A stretch of 64,000 bases of DNA from Bryum argenteum (GCA_037043015.1 CM073327.1:14428727-14492726); one strand, 5' to 3'; positions 25,084 through 36,893 are shown, counted from the first letter of the stretch. A program made the numbers and translations. The notes: generated from the sequence alone by a model not told the origin.

Positions 25084-26199
25084 AAGGGAGTTTCTTCCAC
25101 AGATTAGAATAATCTATACTTAAGATCTGTGCAATCTTATCTTCTTTCACTTTAATTCTTAAATTCATGAAAAAGTTCATTTTTCACATGACTTTCAAAG
25201 CTTTATGTAGGTATGATGATAAAATAGAAGGACCTTTTGCTTTTGGAACAAGATGAGGTTTATCAAAACTACTTTTTGCAATTTTGGGCGTTCCAAATGA
25301 AGGGGCTAAAAATAACATATTTGCCTAATATTTTTACGACCTACTCCTTGTGATGCAAAATGTATCTAGTAAATTTTGCAAAGCCGGTTTCCAATCTTAA
25401 AACCTTCATCTAGAAATTTTAGAATTTGAGTCCAATACTCACAATTTTTAAAAATAGAATAAAAAAAAATCTTAATAATTTTTTTTTTATATAATTTTGT
25501 TCATAATAGCCAAATTGGTGCTCAAGTTCCAAGATGACGCAAGTCAAAGTTACCAATTCTATTAGGGAAGCTTCTGAAAATAACAAAAACAATCTTCAAA
25601 GTTTATGGTAATTTTTGAAATATTTACTCCAAGATTTTGAGATTTTGAAGTTTTTCTAATATTCTTTTTCTCAAAATTTACAAATTTATAAAGACACTTA
25701 CTCACCGTTTTGTTATTGAACCAAATATATTTAGTGTGATGATTGTTTTACTATAATGTTTGGTTTTAGACCTTCTTATAGAAAGAAATTTGCATGAAGG
25801 ACAAAAAAGTGGAACCGAGTCTCTAAAATTCTGCGTAAGCCTACCCAACTTGATTACATACATAGAAAAACATATGAACAAAGTGTTTTGGGTAACAATC
25901 TTCAAGTTTCCCTTTGCACTATGAAGACAATCTCTCCTAAGCAATGCCCAAAAAACTATTGTACAAGTCTGCATTGTAAGATCTCACAAGTGATTAAAAT
26001 CCAACAGTTAATTTTTGGCTTTATAATAAATTATAGGGTTACACACGAGAACTTATAGTTGGAAGTGTAAATAACACGAAGAAATTGTCTATACTCTCAA
26101 GAGTACATAGCGGTAGAAATTTGGAGTTTTGAGGTTTCAAGCTCTCCAAATACAAGGAATATTAGGGGCTAATTTATACATCATTTAAAGGTCATTTCA
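25084..26199. other. AT-rich sequence, no gene seen
   Basis: No recognisable protein, RNA gene or terminal repeats on either strand. Confidence 0.45.
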
Positions 26200-26346
26200 T
26201 AAGTTTGAAATTATCACTAAACAAGTAGACTTGATTTGAGATCCAATCTAAGTAATTATTTCAAAAACAGAGTTTGGATGAAAAAGATATGGCTCTTCAA
26301 AGTTTGAGCCCTTCATCCAAGATGTTGAAAGACGACATTGGGGACA
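26200..26346. mobile_element. Degenerate right end of TTAA-type element B
   Basis: Resembles the last 150 bp of the intact B elements (AGACTTGATTTGAGATCCAAT, then AAGATATGGCTCTTCAAAG and GACATTGGGGAC). Its terminal repeat has itself been hit by the A element that follows. Confidence 0.7.
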
Positions 26347-26350
26347 TTAA

Positions 26351-26712
26351 CCCTTAAACGCCCTTGGGGTCTAAAACGGGCAGCCCAAAATTGAATCACA
26401 ACATCTTTTGGACTTGGGCATCATGAATAGTGCACTTTTTGAACTTGGGCATCATGAATGGACCAATCAATGATGAGCTTGCAACCTCCTACAAGGTTAT
26501 GTACCACCCCAACCTACCTACCACAATCCTTTCAAAGCACAAAATCACTCATACAAATTGTGATTTGAATTGTGAAATTTCACTTTTTGAATGCATCAGA
26601 AGAAGGTGACCAGTTTGACATCAAAATATGAGTGAAATGTTGAGTACAGTGAGAGTTACAGGGAAGATTCTATTGGAATCAAGCCCCTCGGGCTTGCTTG
26701 GGCGTTTAAGGG
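26351..26712. mobile_element. TTAA-type element A, copy 2 (362 bp)
   Basis: Same length and nearly the same sequence as 16779-17140, with CCCTTAAACGCCC ends. TTAA is present on both sides (26347-26350 and 26713-26716). It sits in the decayed terminus of a B element. There is no coding sequence. Confidence 0.93.
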
Positions 26713-27149
26713 TTAAGGGATGAAGGCTCACAAAAACACTTCTTTCCAAATGACAACAAGGTATAAAAGCTTCGTACTCAAATTTAAGCACTATGGTGTT
26801 ACAATTGGTGAGAAAACTTGTACACACTACATATATAACTTAGGTACTAGATTTAACAATTTCATTTTTCAAAAGAAATCTTAAAGTAAATTATTTTAGC
26901 TTGCCTTGAAAAGACAAAGTTTTACGGTTTTAATATAAAATTGAGGCCTTCTAATTAGAGGTTATTACCATATAAGGTATTGTGCTCAAAACCATTCACT
27001 AGCTCTAGATATCGAGGCAGTGGATACGTTAAGGTTTTCACCTTCACTTTTTTATCTACTCATGGTGTACATTTTAGACTGAATGATTTAAGATATTACT
27101 GTGAATTACATTTTTTAAATTTATAGCTGCATCAAGATAATTCCAAATT

Positions 27150-27660
27150 TATGATTTTATGGTTTTTGATCTATGAACACAATCAAAAGGTAATATTTCT
27201 GAATTGCAAAAACCATTGCTAATTTGTTGTTTGAACGGCCATTGAGAAATATTTTGACAAAAGGAAAATATTTATGAATGGCCGTTCAAAAATATTGTTG
27301 TTTTTGAATAAAAGTTTAGACAGTGTTGCCCTTTGATGTTAAAAATCGACAAAACCATTGTTATTTTATTCATTTTAAGCACTCCAAAACAAGCAATTTT
27401 ACAACAAAAATGCCATTTTAAGAGAATTGAGGTTCCACATAATGTGACCCACCAACCTTTACATATCACCTTTATAACCCTTCCTCCTTTTGTGATATTA
27501 TCCTTCCCTACCTTTTTAGAGCCAAGGTCTATAATACCACTGTTCATATCCTTGTCTTTATAATACTATATTCTCACCTGTGTGTTATCACACTTAGGTG
27601 ACACCTTCAATAGTATATGAGAATTACATCACATTCTATTCTGGTAGTGACTAACACAAA
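27150..27660. repeat. Duplicated block segment, copy 1 of 3
   Basis: Matches 31240-31770 and 38960-39365 (shared GAACACAATCAAAAGGTAAT, TTGAACGG(C/T)C, and the CACCTTTATAAC run). The order PWWP copy then this repeat recurs, so the region grew by segmental duplication. No coding function is seen. Confidence 0.75.
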
Positions 27661-27779
27661 TATAGCTAAACTTCTTATTATACACCTTTCTAGTAGATGA
27701 GATTATAATCCAGCAAAAGAAAAGCAAAATATTGTAGCTAGATTTTGAGATGGTAGTGCACTAATTATATTATATTTTT

Positions 27780-28143
27780 TTACAAGTTGAGCAATGAAAA
27801 CATTTTGCAGAGGCAATTAACTCATCCAAGCACTACTGTTTGCTTCTCTTCCCTTTCTTGTTCTCATTTTGCCTGAGATAGAGTAGGTCCAACTTTTGCT
27901 TAAGAAATGTGCCTGACCTACACAATTTAAACTATTGCTCTTATGTTTTTGTTAGTTTTATGTAAGACACCTACTCATTGTATAAGCAACACTTGCCTTG
28001 CTTTGGCTTCTTCTTATGCATACACTCCAAAAATTTCAAAATCACATATGAATGAATCAAATAGGAAGGGGTGTTTTAAAAAAGAAAATTTTGTTAGGTG
28101 TAAGGGTCATACCTTACCAGAAGGTTTTGATATACTTGTTTGA
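27780..28143 (-). pseudogene. Fragment of the PAN3 3' end (copy R1)
   Basis: Aligns by eye with 45290-45725, the 3' UTR, last exon, last intron and start of the penultimate exon of PAN3. Shared text includes GAGCAATGAAAACATT against GAGCAATGGAAACATT, ATAAGCAACACTTGCCTTGC against ATAAGCAACGCTTGCCTTGC, and an end at CTTGTTTGAG against CTTGTTCGAG. The intron is retained, so the copy was made at the DNA level and not from mRNA. It is interrupted at 28145 by a CACTA-like MITE. Confidence 0.7.
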
Positions 28144-28144
28144 G

Positions 28145-28300
28145 CACTACTATAACTAAGGGGGTTGCAAGGTTCTTATGTCAAACGTTAAAGGAACATT
28201 GTTTTAAAACTTCCTCAAGCAACGCTCTTACAAAATTAAACAACGGTACCCGATCTCAAAGCAACACACTTACAAAACTAATCAACCCCAATTGAAGGCT
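28145..28300. mobile_element. CACTA-like MITE remnant inside the PAN3 fragment
   Basis: Starts CACTACTATAACTAAGGGGG and has the GCAACGCTCTTACAAAA core seen, in variant form, at 34320 and 36158. A related copy occurs at the same PAN3 base in fragment R2 (from 32220). This insertion therefore predates duplication of the fragment. Confidence 0.5.
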
Positions 28301-28304
28301 CACA

Positions 28305-30430
28305 AAAAGAAAGGATTGAGCAAGCTGTGAAGAAATTCCACTAGACAATCACCATTAGCTTCATGGCACCAAGTAACAAATCATGTAATTAAAGAATGAC
28401 ACCATTAGAAGAAAACTGACCTCTTTTTCACGACTTGGTATAGTTTCAAATCCATCAGAGGGTGAAAGAGGCGTACAACTCTACCATCGTCTGGTGAGTT
28501 GTCAATGATCTTCTGAATTGGTGCGGGAACTTCTTTCACTATCAATCCCCACCACCAAACTTGCTTCCCATCAACCTGCCATGTTTCAATTTCAGTAATA
28601 AAGGCCGAGATTTCACATAAGTGCAAGTAAGCATAATAAACAAAAGGTGATGCACTGAAGTGTCTAGTCGTAAGTGATGTTCTTCTTAATTTATTGGTTC
28701 TTTAGGACTAAGACTGTCCATTATGGTTAACGCTATACTAAACATTTCAATTATGACTCATGATTAAACCCATGATGACATAATGTGTAATCATTTCCAC
28801 ATATATCAATGGAGATGGTCACATGGCAACAAGAAGAGATGTCATAAGTACAAAAGTACTAGTAAATAGGTACCTTCACCCACACCAAATATGGTTGTGT
28901 TTTTTCCTTCCTCTCGATCTTAAGGTCATTTGGATGATTTGGTAACTCTTGAATCTCTTCCACAACGTCAGATTGTATGGTGGAAACCTGTCTCTCTTGC
29001 TGCAGTGGGAATAATTGCAACCATAAGTTATTAATTTACAAAAGGCAAGGTGAGTTCTGAAGTTTATAGAAGGCAAGGTTAACCACAAACCTGCATTGTT
29101 GCAAGCATTCGAACACGAAGACCATTGCTTTTCTGCTCTTGAAAGTTCCTTCCGAGGAGACGTGAGGAGACGTTGTGCAGAGACGAACCACCTTCTCCTA
29201 CAATCACATGTGGCACAATTCCGCGTGCAATTGATGCATGCGGTTCCTTCTTCGTCAATATACTACAATATCACCACCATCTCAAGGTTCAATCGTATTT
29301 CGAGCCATTAGCGTTGGCGGAGTACAGTCTCCCCTCAGACCTAAAACAAGCCGTCGCAATTTGATGATAACATTTAAAATACTGCCCAGAGGAATTGACT
29401 CCGCAAATCTCAATGCTATAAAGCCTTGCTCTGAACAAGCTTCTTGTCATCAAAGCGTGAATCTTCCTCCTCCTCCGTGATTTATTTGTTCACTCAGGCT
29501 TAGAACTAGGGAATGGCATGAAGAGAGGTCTATGCAACCATCAAACCCCGTGAGTGGCGGAAGCAAGAGACTAGTACCTGCCGCTGTTGCATCAGCATCG
29601 CCATTGCCCGTTATGTCCACATCTACATCTTGGTCTCCAAGCGACTTAATCACAAGCACTCCACCAATTTTGCACTTTGGAAAATCTGCACCATTGTGGG
29701 CCATCTTTCGCAACTCACCTCATCCAGCATTACGACAAACATACATGAAGGAGATTGACATTGTGATTGCGACAAGAAAAACAATAGTAAGAAAATAAAG
29801 TGTTTACTCACTAGTCATTGCACAACGAAGTCGATACTCAAAACAAAGGCGGGTCGATGCGCAAAAGGAATCTGGGTGGAGCGTTGATAGACGAGGAGGC
29901 CATGGCCAAAATACAAAAATCTCACGATGGGACTTAGGGTTTTCTACAACTCACCTGATCCAACAGTACAACAAACATACATGGAGAGCTTTGAAGGAGA
30001 TTGACATTGAACACTTTGACAAGATTCTAAAAGATTCATCAACACTCAACTGTTAATACTAGAGAGGCCATTCTCCTCACACTAAAGTAACTCAGATTGT
30101 TGCATTCTTAATTAACAATGGGAGGATCAACATTGAAGCGCATGAATAAAATTTACAAACTGTTTACGATGAGCATGGTATTGCGGCAAGAAAAACAATA
30201 GTAAGAAAACAAAGTGCCTACTCACAAGTCATTGGGCCACAAATTCGATTCTGGAATCAAAGGCAAGTCGATGCGCGAAAGGAATCCGGGTGGAGCGTTT
30301 GACAAAAGAAGAAGACATGGCCAAAACACAAAAATCTCGCGATGGGACTTAGGGTCTTGCTAAACTCTCTGGTAGGGCTCGCCGAAGTTACGGTTAGGGC
30401 TGATGTAGGGCTCATTAAGGCAATGGCTAT
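28305..30430 (-). pseudogene. PWWP-domain gene, copy B, degraded
   Basis: Same exon order as copy A. The PWWP exon (about 28425-28575) reads VDGKQVWWWGLIVKEV, with the core proline replaced by tryptophan. The preceding exon (about 28887-29000) reads VSTIQSDVVEEIQELPNHP, then ends VWVK. The conserved second exon (about 29570-29710) reads FPKCKIGGVLVIKSLGDQD. The exon at 29100-29340 carries in-frame stops, and the first exon contains TGA (TTTTGAGTA at about 29840). A second first-exon copy sits at 30200-30430. A downstream segment at 28305-28370 encodes CHEANGDCLVEFLHSLLNPF, matching copy C. Confidence 0.65.
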
Positions 30431-31239
30431 GGCGTGTCTTTACAACTTTCATCTACTATTGAAAACCATGGCTAGGGTTCAGATTTCATTCACGAAACAT
30501 AATGGGTAGGCCATACTCATTTACAAGCCATAAAGGGGCATGGGTGGGCCATACCCATTCCAACTTGGTCCAAGAATGCCCCCTCCGACCCTAAAAAGCA
30601 ATTAGATTTCTCAAAATATTATTTTCAACAAATTAAGTCAATCGCAACCTCACATGTGTAATATTGTTATTAGTTTGAGACTTTGATATTCTTCGTTGAA
30701 TTCATAGATTTGACACTTTGACATTGTGTTTAAGTTCATGGCCAAATGTATTTTCATACATTGATTAACTAAAAAAGTGTTATTCTTGTCAAAAAGTCTC
30801 ATTTCAATTTAGTTAAATATTATTAAATCTTCTCTTGTAACAAGTTGTGGCAGAGTTTGGCATGCAATTGATGCAGTCTCTTGCTTACTTTGTCGATACA
30901 CTAGAATATCGGCACCAACATGAGGTTCGATCGTGTTTTCGGCTACTTACTTTGGCAGAGAGACGAACCCCATATTTCTAAAACATATCCAAAATCCATA
31001 ATGTTACCCTTCGACCTTTGTAATATTACGCCATCAACCTATAACCCAATTCTCTTAGAGGGGTCGTATTTTTTATCCCATTTTGTGAAAGTCCTCATGT
31101 GCCATTTTAGTCACATTCGAAATTGTGCCATATGAACTCAAGTCGACAAATATTTATGCTTGCAAAATGGTACATTTTCGAATATCACACACGTTCTCAA
31201 TAATATCAACTAATTTTTGGAATATCACCAGAACTCCAT
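30431..31239. other. Upstream flank of PWWP copy B, duplicated sequence, no gene seen
   Basis: Closely matches 38150-38960 upstream of copy C and partly 23900-24250 upstream of copy A (shared CAAGCCATAAAGGGGCATGG, AACTTGGTCCAAGAATGCCC). It probably represents the ancestral promoter side plus repeats. Confidence 0.6.
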
Positions 31240-31770
31240 AATATCACACTTTTATGGTTTTTGACCTTCGAACACAATCAAAAGGTAATATTTCTAAACT
31301 GCATAACCCTGGTTGTTTGAACGGTCGTTGAGAAATATTTTGTGAAGATCAAAATATTTCTAAATGGTCGTTCAAAATATTGTTGTTCTTGAATGAATGT
31401 TTAGACATCTTTGCCCTTTAAAAACCGACAAAACCATTGTTAACCATTGTTTTTGTTTTATTTTCTTTATTTTCTTTTTTTTTCCTTTTCATTTTAAGCA
31501 CTCCATAACAGGCAATTTTACCACATTAACGCCATTTTAAGAGAGTTGAGGTTCCATATATAATATGATCCACCAACCCTTACATATCACCTTTATAACA
31601 CTTCCTCCTTTTGTAATATTATCCTTTCTTATCCTTTTAGAACCAAGGTCTATAATACCACCTCTTGATCCCTATGGTTTCATATCCTTATCTTTATAAT
31701 ACTATATTCTCACCTTTGGGTTATCACAGTTAGGTGACACCATCAATAATATATGAGAACTGCATTGCAT
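31240..31770. repeat. Duplicated block segment, copy 2 of 3
   Basis: Match to 27150-27660 and 38960-39365. It lies between PWWP copy B and PAN3 fragment R2, in the same order as at R1. Confidence 0.75.
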
Positions 31771-31879
31771 TCTATTCTAGTAGTGACTAACACAAATATA
31801 GTTAAACTTATTATCAATTAGAAAGTAGATGAGATTATATTCTAACAAAAGAAAAGCAAAATATTGTAGCTAGATTTTG

Positions 31880-32580
31880 AGATGGTAGTTCATCTAAACA
31901 CTATTGTTTGCTTTTCTTCCCTTTCTTGTTCTCTTTCCGCCTGAGATAGAGTAGGTCCAACTTTCGCTTAAGAAATGTGCCTGACCTACACAATTTAAAC
32001 TAAGCTATGCACAATTTAAATTTCTGTTAACGTTGTGAAGACACCTAGTCATTGTATAAGCAACACTTACCTTGCTTTGGCTTCTCCTTATGCATACACT
32101 CCAAAAATCCCAAGAATCACGTAAGAATGAATCAAATAGAAAGGGGTATTCCAAAAAAGAAAAATTTGTTTGGTGTAAGGGTCATATCTTACTAGAAGCT
32201 TTTGGTGAACTTGTTCGAGCATTACTACAACTTAGGGAGATTGCAAGGTTGTTATGTCAAATGTTAAAGTAACATTGTTTTAGAACTTGCTCACGCAACG
32301 CTCTCACAAAATTAATTAACGGTACCAGATCACAAAACAACACTCTTTCTAAATCAATCAACCCTACCAGATCACCAAGCAACATAATTTATTATTTCTT
32401 AGATTTGATGTTAAAAACACTTCTACACTTAAGCAATATTTACAATAGAACGTTCCAAATTCTCCTCTTGAAGGCACCGTTTCAATTTTGTATAAGCAAG
32501 TGCGCGCTCATCTTGACTAATTAGTATGATACACTTTAAATAGACATTGTGATCTCAAACGTTTACAACGACTATTGTAA
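31880..32580 (-). pseudogene. Fragment of the PAN3 3' end (copy R2), split by an insertion
   Basis: 31880-32219 matches PAN3 45290-45725 as in R1. After about 250 bp of inserted sequence, homology resumes at 32474 with GGCACCGTTTCAA, then GCGCTCATCTTGACTAATTA (PAN3: GACCGCTCATCTCGGCTCAT) and ACATTGTGATCTCAAA. That covers the penultimate exon and part of its upstream intron. The break falls exactly between CTTGTTCGAG and GCACCG of PAN3. Many small changes abolish coding. Confidence 0.7.
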
Positions 32581-32835
32581 TCTCACGATTTTTTTGGCCC
32601 TCAAAACACTAACTCCCCTTTCTACAACAAGAAAAAGAAGTCTCTAAGGGTTACAAAACACTATAAATATAGACAGGTCACCTATCTCCAAATTGTAAGC
32701 AGTTTTTCCTTTGATTCATGCGCGAGCAACCTTGTCGCTTTGAAGTACCTTCATTAAGGATTTTTGAGAAACCTACACAAATATTGTTGATTAACGCTAT
32801 ATGCACTATCTTACATTTTTTTTTTTAAAATTAAA

Positions 32836-32870
<35 letters not shown>

Positions 32871-33349
32871 AGCAGGAAGCAATTGTATATACATATGCTC
32901 ATTATGGCTGTGGCTTGTCTTTTCAGCTTTCATCTACTATTGAAAACCATGGCTAGGGTTTAGGTTTCATTCACCAAACAATATAGGTAGGCCATACCTA
33001 GTCCAACATGGTCCAAGAATGTCCCCTTGGACGCTTAAAAGGAGTTAAAATTCGTGATTGACTTATTTTCAACACTTATAAGTCAATCATGAATTCCATG
33101 CGTCGTATTCTTGTTGGATTTATTAGTATGCTACTTCAATACTCTTGTTGAATTCATAGATTGGACACTTTGACATTGTATTTTAATTCATGACCAAATG
33201 TCTTCTCATATATTGATGAACTAAACAAGTATTATCCTTGTCAAAAAGTCTGATTTTAATTGTTTACCTATTATTAGATCTTATTGAGAAATTTTAGATC
33301 TAAATAGAATCAATCTATGAAGTATCACTGAGACACTTAGCAAGGCGTG
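32581..33349. other. Repeat debris with a poly-A run, no gene seen
   Basis: A run of about 35 A (32836-32870) follows T-rich sequence. 32885-33310 repeats the upstream flank of the PWWP copies (CTATTGAAAACCATGGCTAG) and a piece of the 24250 region. No gene is supported. Confidence 0.5.
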
Positions 33350-34319
33350 CTTGCTGCAATACTGAATATACACAAGCAAACGTAATGAAATTTTAAAATC
33401 ACAAAAACCCAGTAATTGATACTAAGCTTCACATACCCCGGTCTTCGCCTTTGGCCTCAGAATCCAGACCGTCCACAACCCCACCAGCTGCTTATGCTTA
33501 TGGGGTTGGATCATAGTCCTGTGCGATATGCATCAGTAACTTGCATAACGTCGTTGTAACAAAGACCTCTACAGCCACGTCATAGGTTAACACCCCGTGA
33601 CAACTAACCACCCGATCGCTTCCTGCAGAGAAATAGCAATGCAACACCATAAGTAAAGCTATACTACAAATAAGAGAAAGGGTCAGCAATCGAATCTGCA
33701 AAGCCAATCGAATTCGCGAAGCCAATGAACATCTCAAGTACTAATGAAACCACCAATTGCGCAAAGTTTAGAATCTAAAAAACCCGTCATTGACAAGACA
33801 TGCCCACCTCATACATCCGAGTCAATTATACCACAACCCATGCACGCAGATGCTTGATTTGCGTGCTACAGGATAGTAGCCATGGTCCACCATATCCTTT
33901 TCACGCCCGCTCAAAACTCTTTCTTCACTATAAGTGTTCCGCTTCTTAAATACTTCTGCTTCTTACTTGGTATACCAATTTTGGCTTGCTTACATATTGC
34001 GCACTTCATCAGCTTGGACATCCCAATTGCTGTGATTGACAATAGGAGTGATTTAATGCGGAGATGGATGGAGATTAGAGCAAACCATAAAGAAAACACA
34101 AATGCTTCAAAGTCTAGGTTCAGACTAATGGGTTTAAAGGGTGAAAATGCTCTCAATGAATACTAATTCACTAATAGAAAGAAAGATGACTGTTACAACA
34201 GATGAGCATCTTGATCATGGATTTCTCACAAGACAAGCCTACAGGTCAAGAATTACCTCCATTCGATCCCCACCAGACGGGCTACAACGAGGACCGTCTT
34301 CTTTTGAGATCAAAACATC

Positions 34320-34586
34320 CATTACTCGAAAAGAGGGGGGTTTGCAACATAACAAACCTTGCTTTTGAGTTTTGACCAAAAATTGCTTAAGTCTAGCGAT
34401 GTTTTTGAACTTGCTTGAGCAACGTTCTCAAGAAAGTAAGACACGTTTTCAACTAGATCGTAAATAACGTTGCTTGGTGATATGATAATGTTGCTTATTT
34501 TCTTCGAAAGCAAGTTCCAAAACGTTGCTAAACTTGAGTTACTTTTGAGAAGAAATTGTTGCAAATTCCTTTAAATTGTAGTAGTG
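34320..34586. mobile_element. CACTA-like MITE, 267 bp, TSD ATC
   Basis: Ends CATTACTCGAAAAGAGGGG and the inverse TTGTAGTAGTG, flanked on both sides by ATC. The 3-bp duplication fits CACTA superfamily elements. It shares an internal AACGTTCTCAAGAAA-type core with 36158-36426. No coding sequence. It lies next to the 3' part of PWWP copy C. Confidence 0.75.
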
Positions 34587-34781
34587 ATCCCTGTGACGAG
34601 AATTGATCAATTCTCCATTTTCAAGCAAAGCTTGATTCACTTCCCCATCTTCGACAAATCCTAACTCGTCATCAGCTTCGACTTGACTACAATGAGGTTC
34701 ATCAACGCCAAGTTCATTTATTAGATCCTGCATGTGCATAAGGCAAAGGATTTTGAACGCATGTGGCAGTATGGCCATACT

Positions 34782-35043
34782 CGTAAAAACCCGCGGGCAA
34801 GGATGCAATAGAATTTGAGGGAGCCTCACACCCGTGAGGTCCCTCCCATAACCTCACAGGGATCCCTGTGAGGCATCCCCGTGAGGCTCCCCTGAGGTGA
34901 CCATCCCGCCGCCCGCGGGTTTTTACGCCGGGAGGTCCTTTTGAGAGGGGCTCCCGTCTTTGGGAGGACCCGACAAGGAGGGCCGGGAGGCCCTCCTTGT
35001 CGGGTCCTCCCATCACGGGAGCCCCTCTCAAAAGGGCCTCCCC
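34782..35043. repeat. GC-rich compound hairpin
   Basis: Three inverted repeats are stacked: arms CGTAAAAACCCGCGGGC (34782-34798) and its inverse (34911-34927); between them a palindromic cluster with a perfect 22-bp palindrome at 34852-34873 and outer arms GGGAGCCTCAC/GTGAGGCTCCC; and then about 54-bp arms 34930-34984 and 34989-35042 with a 4-5 base loop. Base composition is far above the surroundings. An open frame crosses it, but its sequence follows from the hairpin and is not evidence of a protein. Confidence 0.9.
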
Positions 35044-36157
35044 CTATACCATCCAGCCTCGTCTCACTCTTTGTGTCCATTTCAGGAAACTCTTCCGAGT
35101 ATGGCTCCATAAAATATCGGTCCGCCTCTGTGACTGCAACTTCGAAGTCAGAATGTGAATTGCTGTTCCTATAGGCTTCCAAAAAGAAAGGCCTGAGCGA
35201 GCTGTAAAGAAATTCCACCACACAATCGCCATTAGCTTCATGGCACCAGTCCTGATAGAGTAACAGATCAACCTGTAAAGAAAACAAACCTCCTTTTTAC
35301 AACTTGGTATAGTTCCAAACCCTTTGGAGGGTGAAATAGGTGTACAACTCTACTGTCGTCTGGTGAGTTGTCAATGATCTGCTGAAGAACTAGTGCAGGA
35401 ACTTCTTTCACTATCAATTCCGACCACCAAACTTGCTTCCCATCAACCTCCCCCTATTTCAATTTTAGTAACAAAGCAGAGGCTTCACACAAGTACAAGT
35501 AAGCATTATAAACAATATTGATGCACTAAATTGTCTAGTCAAAAGTGATGTCCTTAACTTGTTGATTGTTTAGGACTAAGACTGTCCATTATGGTTAACC
35601 CTATACTAAACATTTCAATTATGACTCATGATTAAAGTCATGATTACATATTGTGTAACAATTTCACCTTCGTTGTGCTTTTTCCTTTGTCTCGATCTCA
35701 AGGTTATTTGGATGATTTGGTAACTCTTGAACCACCTCCATAACCTCAGGGTCTATGGTAGAGACCTTTCTCTCTTGCTGCAGTGAGATCAATTGCAACC
35801 ATAAGTTATTATTTTACACAAGGCAACTAAGGTGATTTGTGAAGTTCACAGAAAGCAAGGTCAACCACGGAGGGTGAAAGAGTCGTACCATCGTCTGGTG
35901 AGTTGTCAATGATCTTCTAAGGGAACTTCTTTCACTATGAATTCCGGCCACCAAACTTGCTTCCCGTCAACATGCCCATGTTTCAGTTTCACTAGTAAAG
36001 CTGAGACTTCAGATTAGTAAGCATAATAAACAAGAGTTGATGCACTGAAGTGTTTAGTAGAAAATGATATCCTTCATAATTTGTTCATTATTTAGGACTA
36101 AGACTGTCCATTATGATTAAATGATTCTGTCATCACTCAGGATTAACTCTTGATAAC

Positions 36158-36426
36158 CACTACTAGAAAAGAGGGGGTATGCAACGTTATAAACGTTGCT
36201 TTTGTGTAAACGTTGGCCAAGTCTAGCAACATTTTGGAACTTGCTTGAGTACGTTCTCAAGAAATTAAGCAACCGTTATCAATTAGATTGTAAATAACCT
36301 TGCTTGGTGATTTGAGAACGTTGCTTATTTAGTTGAGAACATTGCTCAAATAAGTTCCAAACCGTTGATAAACTTGAGCATTGTTTGTGAAAATAATGTT
36401 GCAAAACCCCTCAAATGGTAGTTGTG
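36158..36426. mobile_element. CACTA-like MITE, 269 bp
   Basis: Left end CACTACTAGAAAAGAGGGGG; right end CCCCTCAAATGGTAGTTGTG, its imperfect inverse. The internal sequence resembles 34320-34586. It lies in what was an intron of PWWP copy C. The TSD is not clear. Confidence 0.7.
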
Positions 36427-36588
36427 AATACAATTCGGAACGATTTCAACATAAATTAGTGGAGATGGTTAGATGGCAACAAGAGGAGGTGGCACAACAA
36501 CAAAAGTACATGTAAATAGGTACCTTCACCCACATCATATTACGTTTTGTTTTTTCCTTCCTCTCGATCTCAAGGTCATTTGGATGGT

Positions 36589-36893
36589 CACTAGTAGAAT
36601 ATGGCACTAAAAGTGACGGCCGTAATGACTCGACCGTAATGACAAAAAGTGTCAATATTAATTGTGATTCTAATAACATCAAAATAAATTATGAGATTTG
36701 TTACTTTTTCTTATAATTTTTGTTTGTTGTAATAAGCAGACCACACCCTAATAGATTACTAAAAAACCTGAGAAAAACTGACAAATATAAAAATTTATTG
36801 TGATGTCATTACGAGCACAATTAAAGTATGCACTATGTGTCATTACGGTCAATTCATTACAGCCTTCACTTTTAGTGCCATTTTCTACTAGTG
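36589..36893. mobile_element. Foldback CACTA-like MITE, 305 bp, inserted in a PWWP-gene exon
   Basis: Left end CACTAGTAGAATATGGCACT; right end is the inverse (AGTGCCATTTTCTACTAGTG). Both arms extend into AAAAGTGA. Homologous exons at 22615 and 28930 show uninterrupted GGTCATTTGGATGATTTGG, so the insertion point is visible, although the GATGAT at the site hides the exact TSD. A partial relative lies at about 15745-15830. Confidence 0.8.

Noticed and set aside
32836-32870. Poly-A run as the tail of a processed retrocopy
   Set aside because: No cDNA-like sequence or target-site duplication could be matched upstream of the A run; the preceding sequence is T-rich repeat.
34826-35287. Open frame of 153 codons on the minus strand across the GC hairpin, with an antisense partner frame at 34941-35174
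   Set aside because: Only the upstream third matches the PWWP-gene exon. The Gly/Pro/Arg-rich part is a by-product of the inverted repeat, which is open on both strands.
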